Positions 1 to 9,613 of a stretch of 64,000 bases of DNA are shown in pieces. This DNA is from Zooshikella harenae. GTDB lineage: Bacteria > Pseudomonadota > Gammaproteobacteria > Pseudomonadales > Zooshikellaceae. The stretch covers positions 1 through 64,000 of the forward strand of contig NZ_JAGSOY010000020.1 of assembly GCF_018837975.1 (NCBI RefSeq), in the 5' to 3' direction. The stretch's first letter is position 1; every line of letters begins with the position of its first letter. The position numbers and the translations under genes were made by a program. The notes beneath the pieces are model-generated. The model was not told the origin of the DNA. It made no database searches and saw only the letters and a list, made by a program, of their open reading frames with translations.

Positions 1-68
1 TAAACTTTTGTCTATAAACATAAATAGTGATGCCATGGGAGCATACACATATAATAATAAGTAACAGG

Positions 69-103
69 AAAAGCCGTTAATATCTCTTGTATTAACGGCT
101 TTT
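69..103 (-). terminator. Rho-independent terminator of the NRPS operon
   Basis: A perfect 13-bp inverted repeat (AAAAGCCGTTAAT at 69-81, its complement at 91-103) encloses a 9-nt loop and is followed by T-runs on both strands. It lies 90 bp beyond the last gene of the minus-strand operon, so it most likely ends that transcript. It could also stop a plus-strand transcript entering from outside the window. Confidence 0.8.
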
Positions 104-192
104 CTGCCTTCAAAACGCATTAAACAGTAGTATCAGTTATTTAATAGCCATTAATTAACGCTGAACTTTTGGTATTCATTTTTACGCTCAGT

Positions 193-1287
193 TTATTTAG
201 TTGCTTCAATAATGCCATGAGGTGTCCAGCCTTCACAGTCAATGGCTTTGGCATCTTTAAATCCGGCAGCATCTAACCATTCCATATACTGATGCCATGC
301 GTAAATCATTCCACCTTCAGCAGGAATAGCCGCAAAATAAACGCTATCTAAAGCTGCCATGAGTGGACCATCCCCTTTATCATTAGAGATAGAATTAAAG
401 ATGATAACTTTGCCTCCAGCAGGTAATACATCCTGAGCTTTTTTCAGTAGCTCAATATTTTGCTCAGGTGTCCAAATCACTAACTGATGAGAAAATAAAA
501 CACAATCATGTCCCTGAGGAAAATGATCATGGAACATATCGCAATGAACAACATGAATACGATCTTCCAAACCAGCTTTTGCAATACGTTGTCTAGCGAT
601 AGGCACTGTTCCGGCAATTTCAAGGATTGTAATTTCCAAATGAGGAAATGCTTTTGCCAATGCAATTGCATTCACGCCAGTCCCACCGCCAACATCGATT
701 ACTTTCTTGACATTACTAAAATCTGCGTGTTGCCATAAAAGCGGGTTACTCAACTCAGACCAAGAGTGCATATAATTATAAAATGCCTGCTCCATATGAG
801 GATTCTCTGACAAGCGGTGGTATAAATCTCTGCCCGAACCACGAATACGTCGGATACCGACATTACTGTTTGTTTTTAAAGACTCACTGAAGTCAACCTG
901 CCCCTCATAAACCACATGCTGCTCAAAACCAACGACATCTTTAAATATTTGCCACTGCCCAGCAGCAATCAGTTGCTCAATGACATCAGCATTAACATAT
1001 CCTTGTTCTTTTTTTTCTGTTAATCCCAGTGAGTTTGTGCCCAATAATAGAATATCAATAGCACGGGGTTGTAAATTCAACTTTTTAGCAATCTCATCTT
1101 TGCTTAAATTGGGTTTCTCGTGTAATAAATCTAATAAACCTATATCACATGCCGCATTCAAATACTGAAATGCAGATGCTCCAAATAGAATAGGCGTTAA
1201 ATCTTCCATCGTTAATGGTTTACGCTGATGAGCGATTGAGTGGGCATTTTCAGCAGTAGATATTACGTCTTTTTGTTGTAAACCCAT
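193..1287 (-). CDS. SAM-dependent C-methyltransferase, SfmM2/SacF-like
   Basis: A 364-residue class I methyltransferase of the O-methyltransferase family 2 fold: an N-terminal winged-helix/dimerisation part, then the SAM-binding motif VIDVGGGTG near residue 195. It is the last gene of the NRPS operon, with a good GGAG ribosome site before the ATG. In saframycin and safracin clusters a protein of this size and fold (SfmM2, SacF) methylates the tyrosine ring at C3, the first step to 3-hydroxy-5-methyl-O-methyltyrosine. Assignment to that step is inference from gene context; fold and SAM site are seen directly. An alternative would be an O-methyltransferase, but the cluster has a separate, better candidate for that at 19676. 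Confidence 0.75.
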   Translation of the reverse strand: MGLQQKDVISTAENAHSIAHQRKPLTMEDLTPILFGASAFQYLNAACDIGLLDLLHEKPNLSKDEIAKKLNLQPRAIDILLLGTNSLGLTEKKEQGYVNADVIEQLIAAGQWQIFKDVVGFEQHVVYEGQVDFSESLKTNSNVGIRRIRGSGRDLYHRLSENPHMEQAFYNYMHSWSELSNPLLWQHADFSNVKKVIDVGGGTGVNAIALAKAFPHLEITILEIAGTVPIARQRIAKAGLEDRIHVVHCDMFHDHFPQGHDCVLFSHQLVIWTPEQNIELLKKAQDVLPAGGKVIIFNSISNDKGDGPLMAALDSVYFAAIPAEGGMIYAWHQYMEWLDAAGFKDAKAIDCEGWTPHGIIEATK

Positions 1288-1405
1288 TGTTTAATCTCCT
1301 TATTCATTTACACGTTACTCAAAAGTTCTATGCCCTTTAAACGGGTATAGTAAACCTTTTCAGTTTTTATTATTTCGAAAAAATAATTATGGTTTAGTAG
1401 TTTTT

Positions 1406-1609
1406 TTATTCCGTGCGAATAGAACGTGGTCTCATATCAACCCAAACTTTATCAATATAAGCCACGCAATCCGAACGAACACCCTTAAATCCTTCCTCTT
1501 TCCACCCTAGAGGACAATGCTGTTCTTTGGGCCAAATGGAGTACTGCAGCTCTTCATTCACTACAACTTTACACTCAACACGATCATCATTTGAAAGAAA
1601 GCCAGACAT
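1406..1609 (-). CDS. MbtH-like NRPS accessory protein
   Basis: A 67-residue protein carrying the MbtH signature: NEELQYSIWP, then PLGW, a glycine-rich turn, C-x-x-YI and W-x-D-x-RP-x-S near the C-terminus. MbtH-like proteins bind NRPS adenylation domains and are needed for their solubility or activity. It sits between the third NRPS and the methyltransferase, in the same direction, with a GGGAG ribosome site. SacE plays this part in the safracin cluster. Its likely partners are the A domains of the three adjacent NRPS proteins. Confidence 0.95.
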   Translation of the reverse strand: MSGFLSNDDRVECKVVVNEELQYSIWPKEQHCPLGWKEEGFKGVRSDCVAYIDKVWVDMRPRSIRTE

Positions 1610-1675
1610 GTTTTTTTAACTCCCTGTTTCTTCAACTAATTACCTTTTAAACAATGCAACACCTAACACATAGCA

Positions 1676-4600
1676 TCACAAGACTACCTTTTCAGGTGTG
1701 GGAAGAAATTGAATATCGACTAAATACTGTAAACATTGATGAGCCAGCTTTTCGCTCATAGGAGGACAATTAATATCACTATCCGCTAATGCATTAATCG
1801 TACTTTGACATTCACGTGCAGGTTGTAATTCATCCATATGCATGGGGTCTAACGCCTTTTGTGGATTAGCCTCAGCATCACGAATAAGAGGCACCAATGA
1901 ATATAGCGGATGGTCAGCACTGACAGTTAATGCTTTTTCTCGCCCTTCTTCAAATGGCACAATATCAAAAGTATAACCAAATGAACGTACCCATTCGCAA
2001 AAGCGTAATAAGGAGACGGGCGCCGGATTAAATAAATGATAAAAACCATCCGTATTATTTTTATTTAAGGATATATGCACTATTGATTTAGCTACATAGT
2101 CAACCGGTACTGTATCAAAAATACGAGGATAATCTGGAATAATACTCATTGGTAAAAATCCACGTAAAGCTACCAATAAATAGTCATTCGTTTGAGTTGC
2201 ACCAGTTTCACTATGGCTAATCACCAAACCGGGTCTAAAAATAGTAATTGGAATACCACGTTGCCGACCAATATCAACCACTTTTTCGGCAACCCATTTA
2301 CTCCCAGTATAACCTTCAGGCACTGATACCGGATTTTGCAGAGGATCATTATTTTCAATAAATGGGCGTGGACTATGCGTTGATAGAAGTACATCAATTG
2401 TTGAGACATAATGTACAGCCTTTAACTGCTTAGTACATGCCAAGCGCAGCACTTCCTGTGTACCTTGCACATTAGGTGCACGCAGCGCAGAGTATGGGTA
2501 AACAAAATTAACTAAAGCCCCATTGTGGTAAATAGCCTGTAGTGTTTCAGCTAATGTTTCCCACTGAGCTTCATTGAGACCAAGTCTTGGTAAACCTAAA
2601 TCACCCACCAAAGGTTTAATACGGTGCTCGTAACGTTCATCCCAAATGAGATACTGCACCATTACCTGACGAATTCTTGTGAATGCCTGGTTTTCACTTT
2701 TAGCTCTTACCAAGCAATAAATATCAGCCTGCGTACGTAGTAAAAGTTGTTCTAATAAAAATGCCCCCAAATACCCCGTTGCTCCGGTTAATAATACAGC
2801 TGTCGGATTTTCAAAATCACGAACAGGTAAATTACTCGGTGAAATATCGTCCGCTAATGTTGCATCCTGCATTAAGCGGGAGGCATGTTGATCAGCAATA
2901 ACTGCCTGCACCCCTTCACGCTGATAAAATTCAATAACCTCAACCACTCCCGCAACTGTGGGTGTACTGAAAAATCGATGAATAGGAACAGGTATGTCGT
3001 ACCGTTTTAACAAACGTGCAGCCAATTGCGACAAAATAATAGAAGTGCCACCCAACGCAAAAAAATCATCATGAATACTGATCTCATTAAGACCGAGTAC
3101 ACTGATAAAGTCCTGCGCAATCACTCGCTCTAATGCCGTTCGTGGGGCAATGAATTTACCCAATGCCACCGAACGTTCTATTTGTGTGTCAGGTAACGCT
3201 GCTTTATCCACCTTTCCATTTTGCGTATGGGGTAACTGTTCTAGCAGTGTAATTATTGAAGGGGTCATGTGTGAAGGTAACAAATCAGCCAAAAATTGCT
3301 GTAAGCCTTCGGTTGTTAAGTCCATATCTTTCGTGGCCACAAAGGCGACTAATCTCGCAATACCTGAATCACTTGTGCGCACTACCACCACAGCATCGTT
3401 AACCGCGGGATGTAAACGTAATGCTGCTTCGACTTCCCCTAACTCAATCCTGTAACCACTGACTTTAACCTGATCATCAACACGACCTAAGTATTCAATT
3501 GTGCCATCAACTAAATAGCAGCCTCGATCACCCGTCCGGTAGATTCTTGCACCTGGTATTTTTGAAAAAGGATCAGGCAAAAATCGCTGTGCTGTCATAC
3601 CTGGTCGCTTATTGTAGCCTCGAGCTAAGCCAGCACCGCCAATAAAAATCTCCCCCGCAACCCCTACAGGCACAGGTTGAAAATATTCATCAAGAATATA
3701 AACCTGAACATTAGCCGTAGGTTTTCCTAATGGCACAATATCCCGCGTGGGTTCAGGATGCTCACAGCAGGTTACATCAATGGTTGTCTCTGTAGGGCCA
3801 TACAAGTTCAAGATTTTGGCTGGCACCATACTGTCCAGCTTATTAAAGACTTTGCGTGGAAATGCTTCCCCACCACTCAATATATACTTTAACTGAGAGC
3901 AAGCCGCAAAACTCGGTTCCTCAGCCAATAATGAAAATAACGAAGGCACGCCACCTAACAATGTAATTTCATAAGACTGGATATAATCAATCAATGCCAA
4001 GTGATCAGCACTGATTCGGGTTGGAGCAATAACAGTACAAGCACCTGCAATTAGCGGGAAAAATGTAGCCCAGATAGCAGGATCAAAACTAAATGAAAAA
4101 TTCTGTAAAACCCGATCACCCTCAGCGAGCGGCCAAACAGACTGTCGCCAGCTCAAATTATTAACAACACCTCGATGTGTGACCATCACCGCTTTAGGTG
4201 TGCCAGTAGAACCTGACGTATATATTAAATAGGCTAAATGCTCTGCCCTTATCGTTAACTGAAGATTAGCTCGAGAGCACTCAGCAATTGCAGGCCACTG
4301 CTGATCTATCTTAATCGTTTGCAATGACTGACCTGCTAGCAAAGGTTTTAGCGATACTTTATTTTGCAGCGTCTGCCATACTCCTTGCGCTGTTAACAAA
4401 CACTGAGCATCACTATCTGAGAGCATATGCGATAGTCGTTCTTCCGGATACGCAGGGTCTAACGGGACAAAAACCCCACCTGCTTTCAACACCGCTAACA
4501 TCGCTACTGTCATTTCTACAGTGCGCTCCAGACAAATGGCTATACGCGTTTCATCAAGCCCCTCCGGTTTAGCTAATACCTGACACAAATAACTGGCCAG

Positions 4601-6187
4601 CTGATTGGCATGCTCATTTAAATCCTGATAAGTCAGCTTTTCTCCCTCACATAACACACTCAGTGCTGTAGGGGTATTCGCTGCCTGATGCTCAATAAGG
4701 TGATGTAATGCAGCATCGGGGAAGAAGTGTTGCTCAGTGGCATTCCACTTCTGTAACAATGTAGTGTGCTCAGCCTGAGTTAAGAAGGGTAACAAATAAC
4801 TCATTTGCTGAGGGTCTTTAGCAATGCTGGAGATGAGTTGAACCCAATGTGCAAGTTGTCGCTGTATAGTCTCAGCGTTAAATAGGTCAGTGTTGTAATC
4901 AGCTCTTAACTGTAAACCATCAGAAGTTTGGGAGACCGTCAACGTCATATCCGTATGCGTATTTTGCTGCGGTAAGGATAAAGCTTCTGCTTGCAGTTCA
5001 CCTTTCGCAGTCATTTGCTGGTCTATACGCAAATCTTCAAATAAAAACATCACCTGATAAAAAGGTGTTCTACTCAGATCCCGCTCAGGTTGTAGCTGTT
5101 CAACCAGTGTGGCAAAAGGCAAAAAGCCCTGAGCCTTTACCGCCCTGCACTGAGCTACAATCGAGTTCAGAAAAGCTGAAAAAGGAACCTCTTGAGTAAT
5201 CTCAGTACATAAGGGCAACCAGTTATCAACAGGACCAATAATCTGTTGAAACGCTTGTTCCCGGCGATCGACTTTAATACCAATTGCAAATTTGGTTTGA
5301 TTTGTATAGCGGTTTAACTGTAAAAAAACGGTACTCAGCAGTATGTCATGCAAGTCAACCGTTAAGCTCTGACACTGCTTTTGAAGACAGTCCAAGACTT
5401 TATCCTCTAACCAAACAACCTCAGCGGCACAATGGTTAGTTTTAATGGCAGGTCGTGGAAAATCTGTTGGTAGTTTCAACGGGGGAACATCATCTAGTGC
5501 AGACTGCCAGAAACTAAGGGCTTTTTTCGCTACAGATGACTTTAGCCAGTTACGCTCATACAGTGCAAACTCAGTAAAAGAACTTGGTTCTGCCTGTATT
5601 TTTATAGTCGAAGCCTGAGGCAAACTTGTATTTAATGCTTGGTAATTAGCAAGCAGCTTTTTAATGATCAGTTGACCTGCCGTTAAATCCCCAGCTAAGC
5701 GTGATAGCTTAAGTAAAAGCAGGTAATGACCTTCACTTAACTCGATCAATGTTAATGCAGCGAGTTGGTCCTGGGTGATTTCCCCTGTGGTATGGTGAGA
5801 CTGTGAAGCAGCAGTGTCCAACCACGCTTTCAAAATATCATTGACTGTATGCTCTCCCAGTCTTGTCTCAACATTAAATGAGATATCTTTTTGCTGACAG
5901 GGAATACGCAGAGCCGTATGTGCAAAAGGCTTAAAATGACACCCCAGTACATCATGTTGACTGACCACCTCTGCCCAGCTTTGCTGAAGCCTTGCCAGGT
6001 CAATATTTCCTTTTAATTGATAAGCAAAAAAATTCAGCATGGGCATGGAGTTATCAAGCTGCAGAAGCGTCCATAAGCGCAGCTGCTCAACAGAAAGATT
6101 ACTTTTACCAGACTGAAGCATCTTCTGAAGCTCCTTGCGCTTCTGGGCAACAGCCTCCTGCTCCTTAGAACTCACTAACAAACTCAT
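1676..6187 (-). CDS. NRPS C(Pictet-Spengler)-A-PCP-reductase, SfmC/SacC-like
   Basis: A 1503-residue NRPS. Domains: condensation-like about 30-450, adenylation about 490-1000 (core YTSGSTGTPK near 658), PCP near 1043 (LGGTS), and a Rossmann reductase about 1110-1490 (TGATGYLG, later Y-x-x-x-K in GYTGSKW). The C domain has no HHxxxDG: the site reads S162-R163-x-x-x-D167, matching the known use of this domain in SfmC as a Pictet-Spenglerase instead of a peptide-bond former. The pocket code I extracted by aligning to GrsA is DPWGLGLIDK, one residue from the code I recall for SacC/SfmC (3-hydroxy-5-methyl-O-methyltyrosine). There is no thioesterase; the reductase should release an aldehyde. In the family this module acts repeatedly to build the bis-tetrahydroisoquinoline core. 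Its start overlaps the previous stop (ATGA), indicating translational coupling. Confidence 0.92.
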   Translation of the reverse strand: MSLLVSSKEQEAVAQKRKELQKMLQSGKSNLSVEQLRLWTLLQLDNSMPMLNFFAYQLKGNIDLARLQQSWAEVVSQHDVLGCHFKPFAHTALRIPCQQKDISFNVETRLGEHTVNDILKAWLDTAASQSHHTTGEITQDQLAALTLIELSEGHYLLLLKLSRLAGDLTAGQLIIKKLLANYQALNTSLPQASTIKIQAEPSSFTEFALYERNWLKSSVAKKALSFWQSALDDVPPLKLPTDFPRPAIKTNHCAAEVVWLEDKVLDCLQKQCQSLTVDLHDILLSTVFLQLNRYTNQTKFAIGIKVDRREQAFQQIIGPVDNWLPLCTEITQEVPFSAFLNSIVAQCRAVKAQGFLPFATLVEQLQPERDLSRTPFYQVMFLFEDLRIDQQMTAKGELQAEALSLPQQNTHTDMTLTVSQTSDGLQLRADYNTDLFNAETIQRQLAHWVQLISSIAKDPQQMSYLLPFLTQAEHTTLLQKWNATEQHFFPDAALHHLIEHQAANTPTALSVLCEGEKLTYQDLNEHANQLASYLCQVLAKPEGLDETRIAICLERTVEMTVAMLAVLKAGGVFVPLDPAYPEERLSHMLSDSDAQCLLTAQGVWQTLQNKVSLKPLLAGQSLQTIKIDQQWPAIAECSRANLQLTIRAEHLAYLIYTSGSTGTPKAVMVTHRGVVNNLSWRQSVWPLAEGDRVLQNFSFSFDPAIWATFFPLIAGACTVIAPTRISADHLALIDYIQSYEITLLGGVPSLFSLLAEEPSFAACSQLKYILSGGEAFPRKVFNKLDSMVPAKILNLYGPTETTIDVTCCEHPEPTRDIVPLGKPTANVQVYILDEYFQPVPVGVAGEIFIGGAGLARGYNKRPGMTAQRFLPDPFSKIPGARIYRTGDRGCYLVDGTIEYLGRVDDQVKVSGYRIELGEVEAALRLHPAVNDAVVVVRTSDSGIARLVAFVATKDMDLTTEGLQQFLADLLPSHMTPSIITLLEQLPHTQNGKVDKAALPDTQIERSVALGKFIAPRTALERVIAQDFISVLGLNEISIHDDFFALGGTSIILSQLAARLLKRYDIPVPIHRFFSTPTVAGVVEVIEFYQREGVQAVIADQHASRLMQDATLADDISPSNLPVRDFENPTAVLLTGATGYLGAFLLEQLLLRTQADIYCLVRAKSENQAFTRIRQVMVQYLIWDERYEHRIKPLVGDLGLPRLGLNEAQWETLAETLQAIYHNGALVNFVYPYSALRAPNVQGTQEVLRLACTKQLKAVHYVSTIDVLLSTHSPRPFIENNDPLQNPVSVPEGYTGSKWVAEKVVDIGRQRGIPITIFRPGLVISHSETGATQTNDYLLVALRGFLPMSIIPDYPRIFDTVPVDYVAKSIVHISLNKNNTDGFYHLFNPAPVSLLRFCEWVRSFGYTFDIVPFEEGREKALTVSADHPLYSLVPLIRDAEANPQKALDPMHMDELQPARECQSTINALADSDINCPPMSEKLAHQCLQYLVDIQFLPTPEKVVL

Positions 6188-9100
6188 GACATATTCTCCG
6201 CAAGAAGTGGGTCACTCAATAAACTATCAACCATAGCTTCTGTTAAGTGCGCAAAGGGGTCTTCAACGGCAGTGGCTTCTGCTGCTTGCTGCTTTAATCG
6301 GTCGATGGCCTGACTGAGGTGGGCAATAGTCGGCTCCAGAAAAACTTCACGCATAGGTAAAGCAACGTCAAAGCGTTGCTGAACGGCCTGTATCATCTGG
6401 CCTGCTAACAGTGAGTTCCCCCCAGCCACAAAAAAGTTGTCATCAATAGATACCTGCGGGCACTTAAGCAAACTAAGCCAGATTGCTGCCAATGCTCTTT
6501 GGGTATCCGTTGAAGGTAAGCGTTTACTGGTTTGAAAGGTTTGAGAAAATTCTGTAGGCGATGGGAGCTGCTGTTTATCAATCTTGCCGTTTGGTGTCAG
6601 AGGAAACGAGGACAGCGGGATGATGACTGAAGGCACCATAAAATCAGGTAGCCTCTTCTGTAGTTCAACAAATAACAGCTGTAGCAGTAGTTCATTGTCT
6701 TGATTAAGTAATTGCGCAGTTGCTGACCACACAATATAGGCAACAATTCGTTTTGTATGATTACTGTCTCCACTACTCATAACAACCGCTTCTGCCACCC
6801 AGGGCTGGTCCAACAAGATAGCCCTGATCTCTCCTAACTCAATGCGGAACCCTCTTAGTTTAATCTGTTCATCAACTCGTCCAAGAAACTCAAGCTCACC
6901 ATTCGCCAGACGCCGCACTCGATCACCTGTGCGGTATAACCGTTGCTCAGTAACGACACCTGATTCACTGTTAAATGGGTTAGGAATAAAAGCGCGTGCT
7001 GTCAGGCCTGGCTGCTGCCAATACCCTTGAGCAAGCCCCCGTCCGCCTATAAATAATTCACCACACATTCCTGGTGCAACCGGGAACAGGCTATTATCCA
7101 GTACATGATAAGTAGTGTTATCCAGTGGTTTACCCAGGGTCACTTTTTGCTGGGGTTGAAGTTGTTTGCACAGCGACCAAATGGTTGTTTCCGTCGGCCC
7201 ATATAGATTCCACACCTCAGCCCCGTTACTAAGTAGTTGACTTGCTAACTTATCGGTTAAGGCTTCCCCCCCACAAAGTGCAGTAAATGATGAAGGGGGG
7301 AGCCAACCAGCATCCGCTAACAGCTGCCAGGTTGCAGGTGTGGCCTGCATCACTGAAATATGATGTTGTTGAATAATATCAATGAGTGCTTGGCCATCGC
7401 CGGCCTGCTCTCTTGCGACTAGTACAACCTGTGCTCCACTCATTAAAGGTAACAATAGCTCTAGAACCGCGATATCAAAGGCGATCGTCGTTACTGCTAG
7501 CAGTCGGTCTTCAGGTTTGACGAGTGCGCGCCGATAAAATGAGGATAGAAAGTTGTTCACCCCCTCACGGGTAACCATGACGCCTTTTGGTTTACCTGTA
7601 GAGCCTGAGGTATACAGCAAATAAGCCAGTGATGTGGAATCTGAATAAGTCGATAATTCATCAATATCTACTGTTTGGGGTGAGATATTTGGCGCAGTGT
7701 CCAGCCGAGTAGGAAGCGAGCCTCCAGTATCATCGTATGCATCCACTAAGGCTATATTATTGACCTTGAGATTAATTTCCTGCAGCGACTCATAATCTTG
7801 AGATGTAACCAGTAACCAATGTGGTGCAGCATCAACCAGTGTCAACGTTACTCGTGCTGAAGGATAGTCTGGATCAATAGGTACATAAGCAGCACCCAGC
7901 TTATAAACAGCCAATAATGCAATAACCATTGTAGGTGTTCTAGGCAAGCAAATGGCAACTCGCTGACCAGCTCTCACTCCCTGAGCATCAAACCAAGCTG
8001 CCCATTGCTCCACCTGATCAACCAGTTGCTTATAAGTGAGCGATATACTTCCTGAGACCAGAGCCACCTTATCGGGATGGAGAGTTTTCTGTTGTGCTAT
8101 CACAGGCCAAAAACAACTGATAGCCTCATTTGATTGCTCTTGTTGAGAGCCACTTTCCAGAAACGACAGCGCCTCCTTAGTGTTTGATACCAGAGGCAAC
8201 TCAGCTACAGCACATAAAGGCGTTGTTGTAAGACTGTATAAAGCAGCACTATAAACATTAATAAATTGCCTAATCGTGTCTTCACTAAATAGCTGAGTAC
8301 TGTATTCAATCAGGCCTGACCAGTGCTCGCCTTGCTCAAACATAAATAGTGACAAGTCAAACTTTGATGTCTGATAAGCAACAGGTTGCTGTTTAATCTG
8401 TAAGTCATGGCAGCTAAACGCCGCAGGTGCTCCTGCAAATAATCCAAACATTGTCTGAAAAACAGGGTTATAACTCAGACTACGCTCAGGCTGCAGCGCA
8501 TTGACCAAAGCATCAAAGGGTAGCTGCTGATGATCCATTGCCATCAGTGTTTGTTGCCTTATTGCATTGAGCAACTCCAGTACTGATAAATCATCTTGCA
8601 GTAAGGCACGAACCACTAAGGTATTAGCAAAAAAACCAATAACATGGTTTAACTCATCTTGGACGCGATTGGCCACTGGCACACCGACTAAAAAGTCATC
8701 CTGACCCGAAAAGCGATGAAGCAAAATAATATAGGCTGCTAGCAGGGTCATGTAATTGGAAAAACCATGCTTTGCATTAAAGGCAGTAATCTGGGCTTGC
8801 AATGATTCAGGAATGGTAAAGGTGGAGGTTCGTCCTGCACAAGAACGTATTAATGGTCGAGGCTGATCTGTTGGTAAGTCAAGGTAAGGAGAGGCACCGT
8901 CCAGTAAGCGTATCCAGTAATCCTCTTGCGCTTTGGCCTCAGGAGTTTGCAACCATGTCTGCTGCCAACTCACATAGTCAGCAAATTGCAAAGGCAATGT
9001 AGGTAACGGCAAGGGTTGGTCAAGCAGTATCGCCTGGTAAGCGGCCAGTAGCTCTGACACCAACTGCTCCATAGACTGTCCATCCGCAAGTGCATGATGA

Positions 9101-9570
9101 ACACTGATATACAACGTTGCTAGCTCCTCTCTTTGACGAACGAGCACCAAGCGAACCAACTGCTGATTTTGTTCTAGTGAGGCATTTTGATTTAGCTCAC
9201 TAACCAAGTAAGCCTGACGTTGTTGCTGTTCACTGTCATCAAATAAGCGCCAATCCAAAACAGATATTGTAACCGTACCGTTAGGATCAATGACTTGCAC
9301 AAGCTGCTCATCAAGGATTGTCAGGTGCGTACGCAGGCTTTCATGCCGTTTCACTATTTCATTCAATGCACGCTGTAAAATGACCTGATTCAGTGGTCCT
9401 TCTATACTCAGCTTTACTAACATGAGATAGGCATTTAACCACTCTGGATCCAGAGTGCCTAAAAACCACAGCCGCTGTTGACCACTCGACGCAGGAAAAA
9501 CATAGCATTCTGCTAATTCCGTTGACGCTACCTGTTGTGGAGGATGCGTTGTCCTTTGCTGGTCTACCAT
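6184..9570 (-). CDS. NRPS C-A-PCP, glycine module, SfmB/SacB-like
   Basis: A 1128-residue single-module NRPS. The C domain (about 20-440) has an intact HHALADG near residue 158. The A domain (about 485-1000) has YTSGSTGKPK near 655 and yields the pocket code DILQLGLIWK, the usual glycine code. The PCP attachment serine is near residue 1053 (GGNSLL). It should add glycine to the alanyl chain made by the upstream NRPS. It follows that gene after 43 bp with a GGGAG ribosome site and overlaps the next by 4 nt. Length and layout match SfmB/SacB. Confidence 0.92.
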   Translation of the reverse strand: MVDQQRTTHPPQQVASTELAECYVFPASSGQQRLWFLGTLDPEWLNAYLMLVKLSIEGPLNQVILQRALNEIVKRHESLRTHLTILDEQLVQVIDPNGTVTISVLDWRLFDDSEQQQRQAYLVSELNQNASLEQNQQLVRLVLVRQREELATLYISVHHALADGQSMEQLVSELLAAYQAILLDQPLPLPTLPLQFADYVSWQQTWLQTPEAKAQEDYWIRLLDGASPYLDLPTDQPRPLIRSCAGRTSTFTIPESLQAQITAFNAKHGFSNYMTLLAAYIILLHRFSGQDDFLVGVPVANRVQDELNHVIGFFANTLVVRALLQDDLSVLELLNAIRQQTLMAMDHQQLPFDALVNALQPERSLSYNPVFQTMFGLFAGAPAAFSCHDLQIKQQPVAYQTSKFDLSLFMFEQGEHWSGLIEYSTQLFSEDTIRQFINVYSAALYSLTTTPLCAVAELPLVSNTKEALSFLESGSQQEQSNEAISCFWPVIAQQKTLHPDKVALVSGSISLTYKQLVDQVEQWAAWFDAQGVRAGQRVAICLPRTPTMVIALLAVYKLGAAYVPIDPDYPSARVTLTLVDAAPHWLLVTSQDYESLQEINLKVNNIALVDAYDDTGGSLPTRLDTAPNISPQTVDIDELSTYSDSTSLAYLLYTSGSTGKPKGVMVTREGVNNFLSSFYRRALVKPEDRLLAVTTIAFDIAVLELLLPLMSGAQVVLVAREQAGDGQALIDIIQQHHISVMQATPATWQLLADAGWLPPSSFTALCGGEALTDKLASQLLSNGAEVWNLYGPTETTIWSLCKQLQPQQKVTLGKPLDNTTYHVLDNSLFPVAPGMCGELFIGGRGLAQGYWQQPGLTARAFIPNPFNSESGVVTEQRLYRTGDRVRRLANGELEFLGRVDEQIKLRGFRIELGEIRAILLDQPWVAEAVVMSSGDSNHTKRIVAYIVWSATAQLLNQDNELLLQLLFVELQKRLPDFMVPSVIIPLSSFPLTPNGKIDKQQLPSPTEFSQTFQTSKRLPSTDTQRALAAIWLSLLKCPQVSIDDNFFVAGGNSLLAGQMIQAVQQRFDVALPMREVFLEPTIAHLSQAIDRLKQQAAEATAVEDPFAHLTEAMVDSLLSDPLLAENMS

Positions 9571-9613
9571 AATTCCTTGTTACTCCCTTACCAACTGATA
9601 CGTATTCCCAGCT

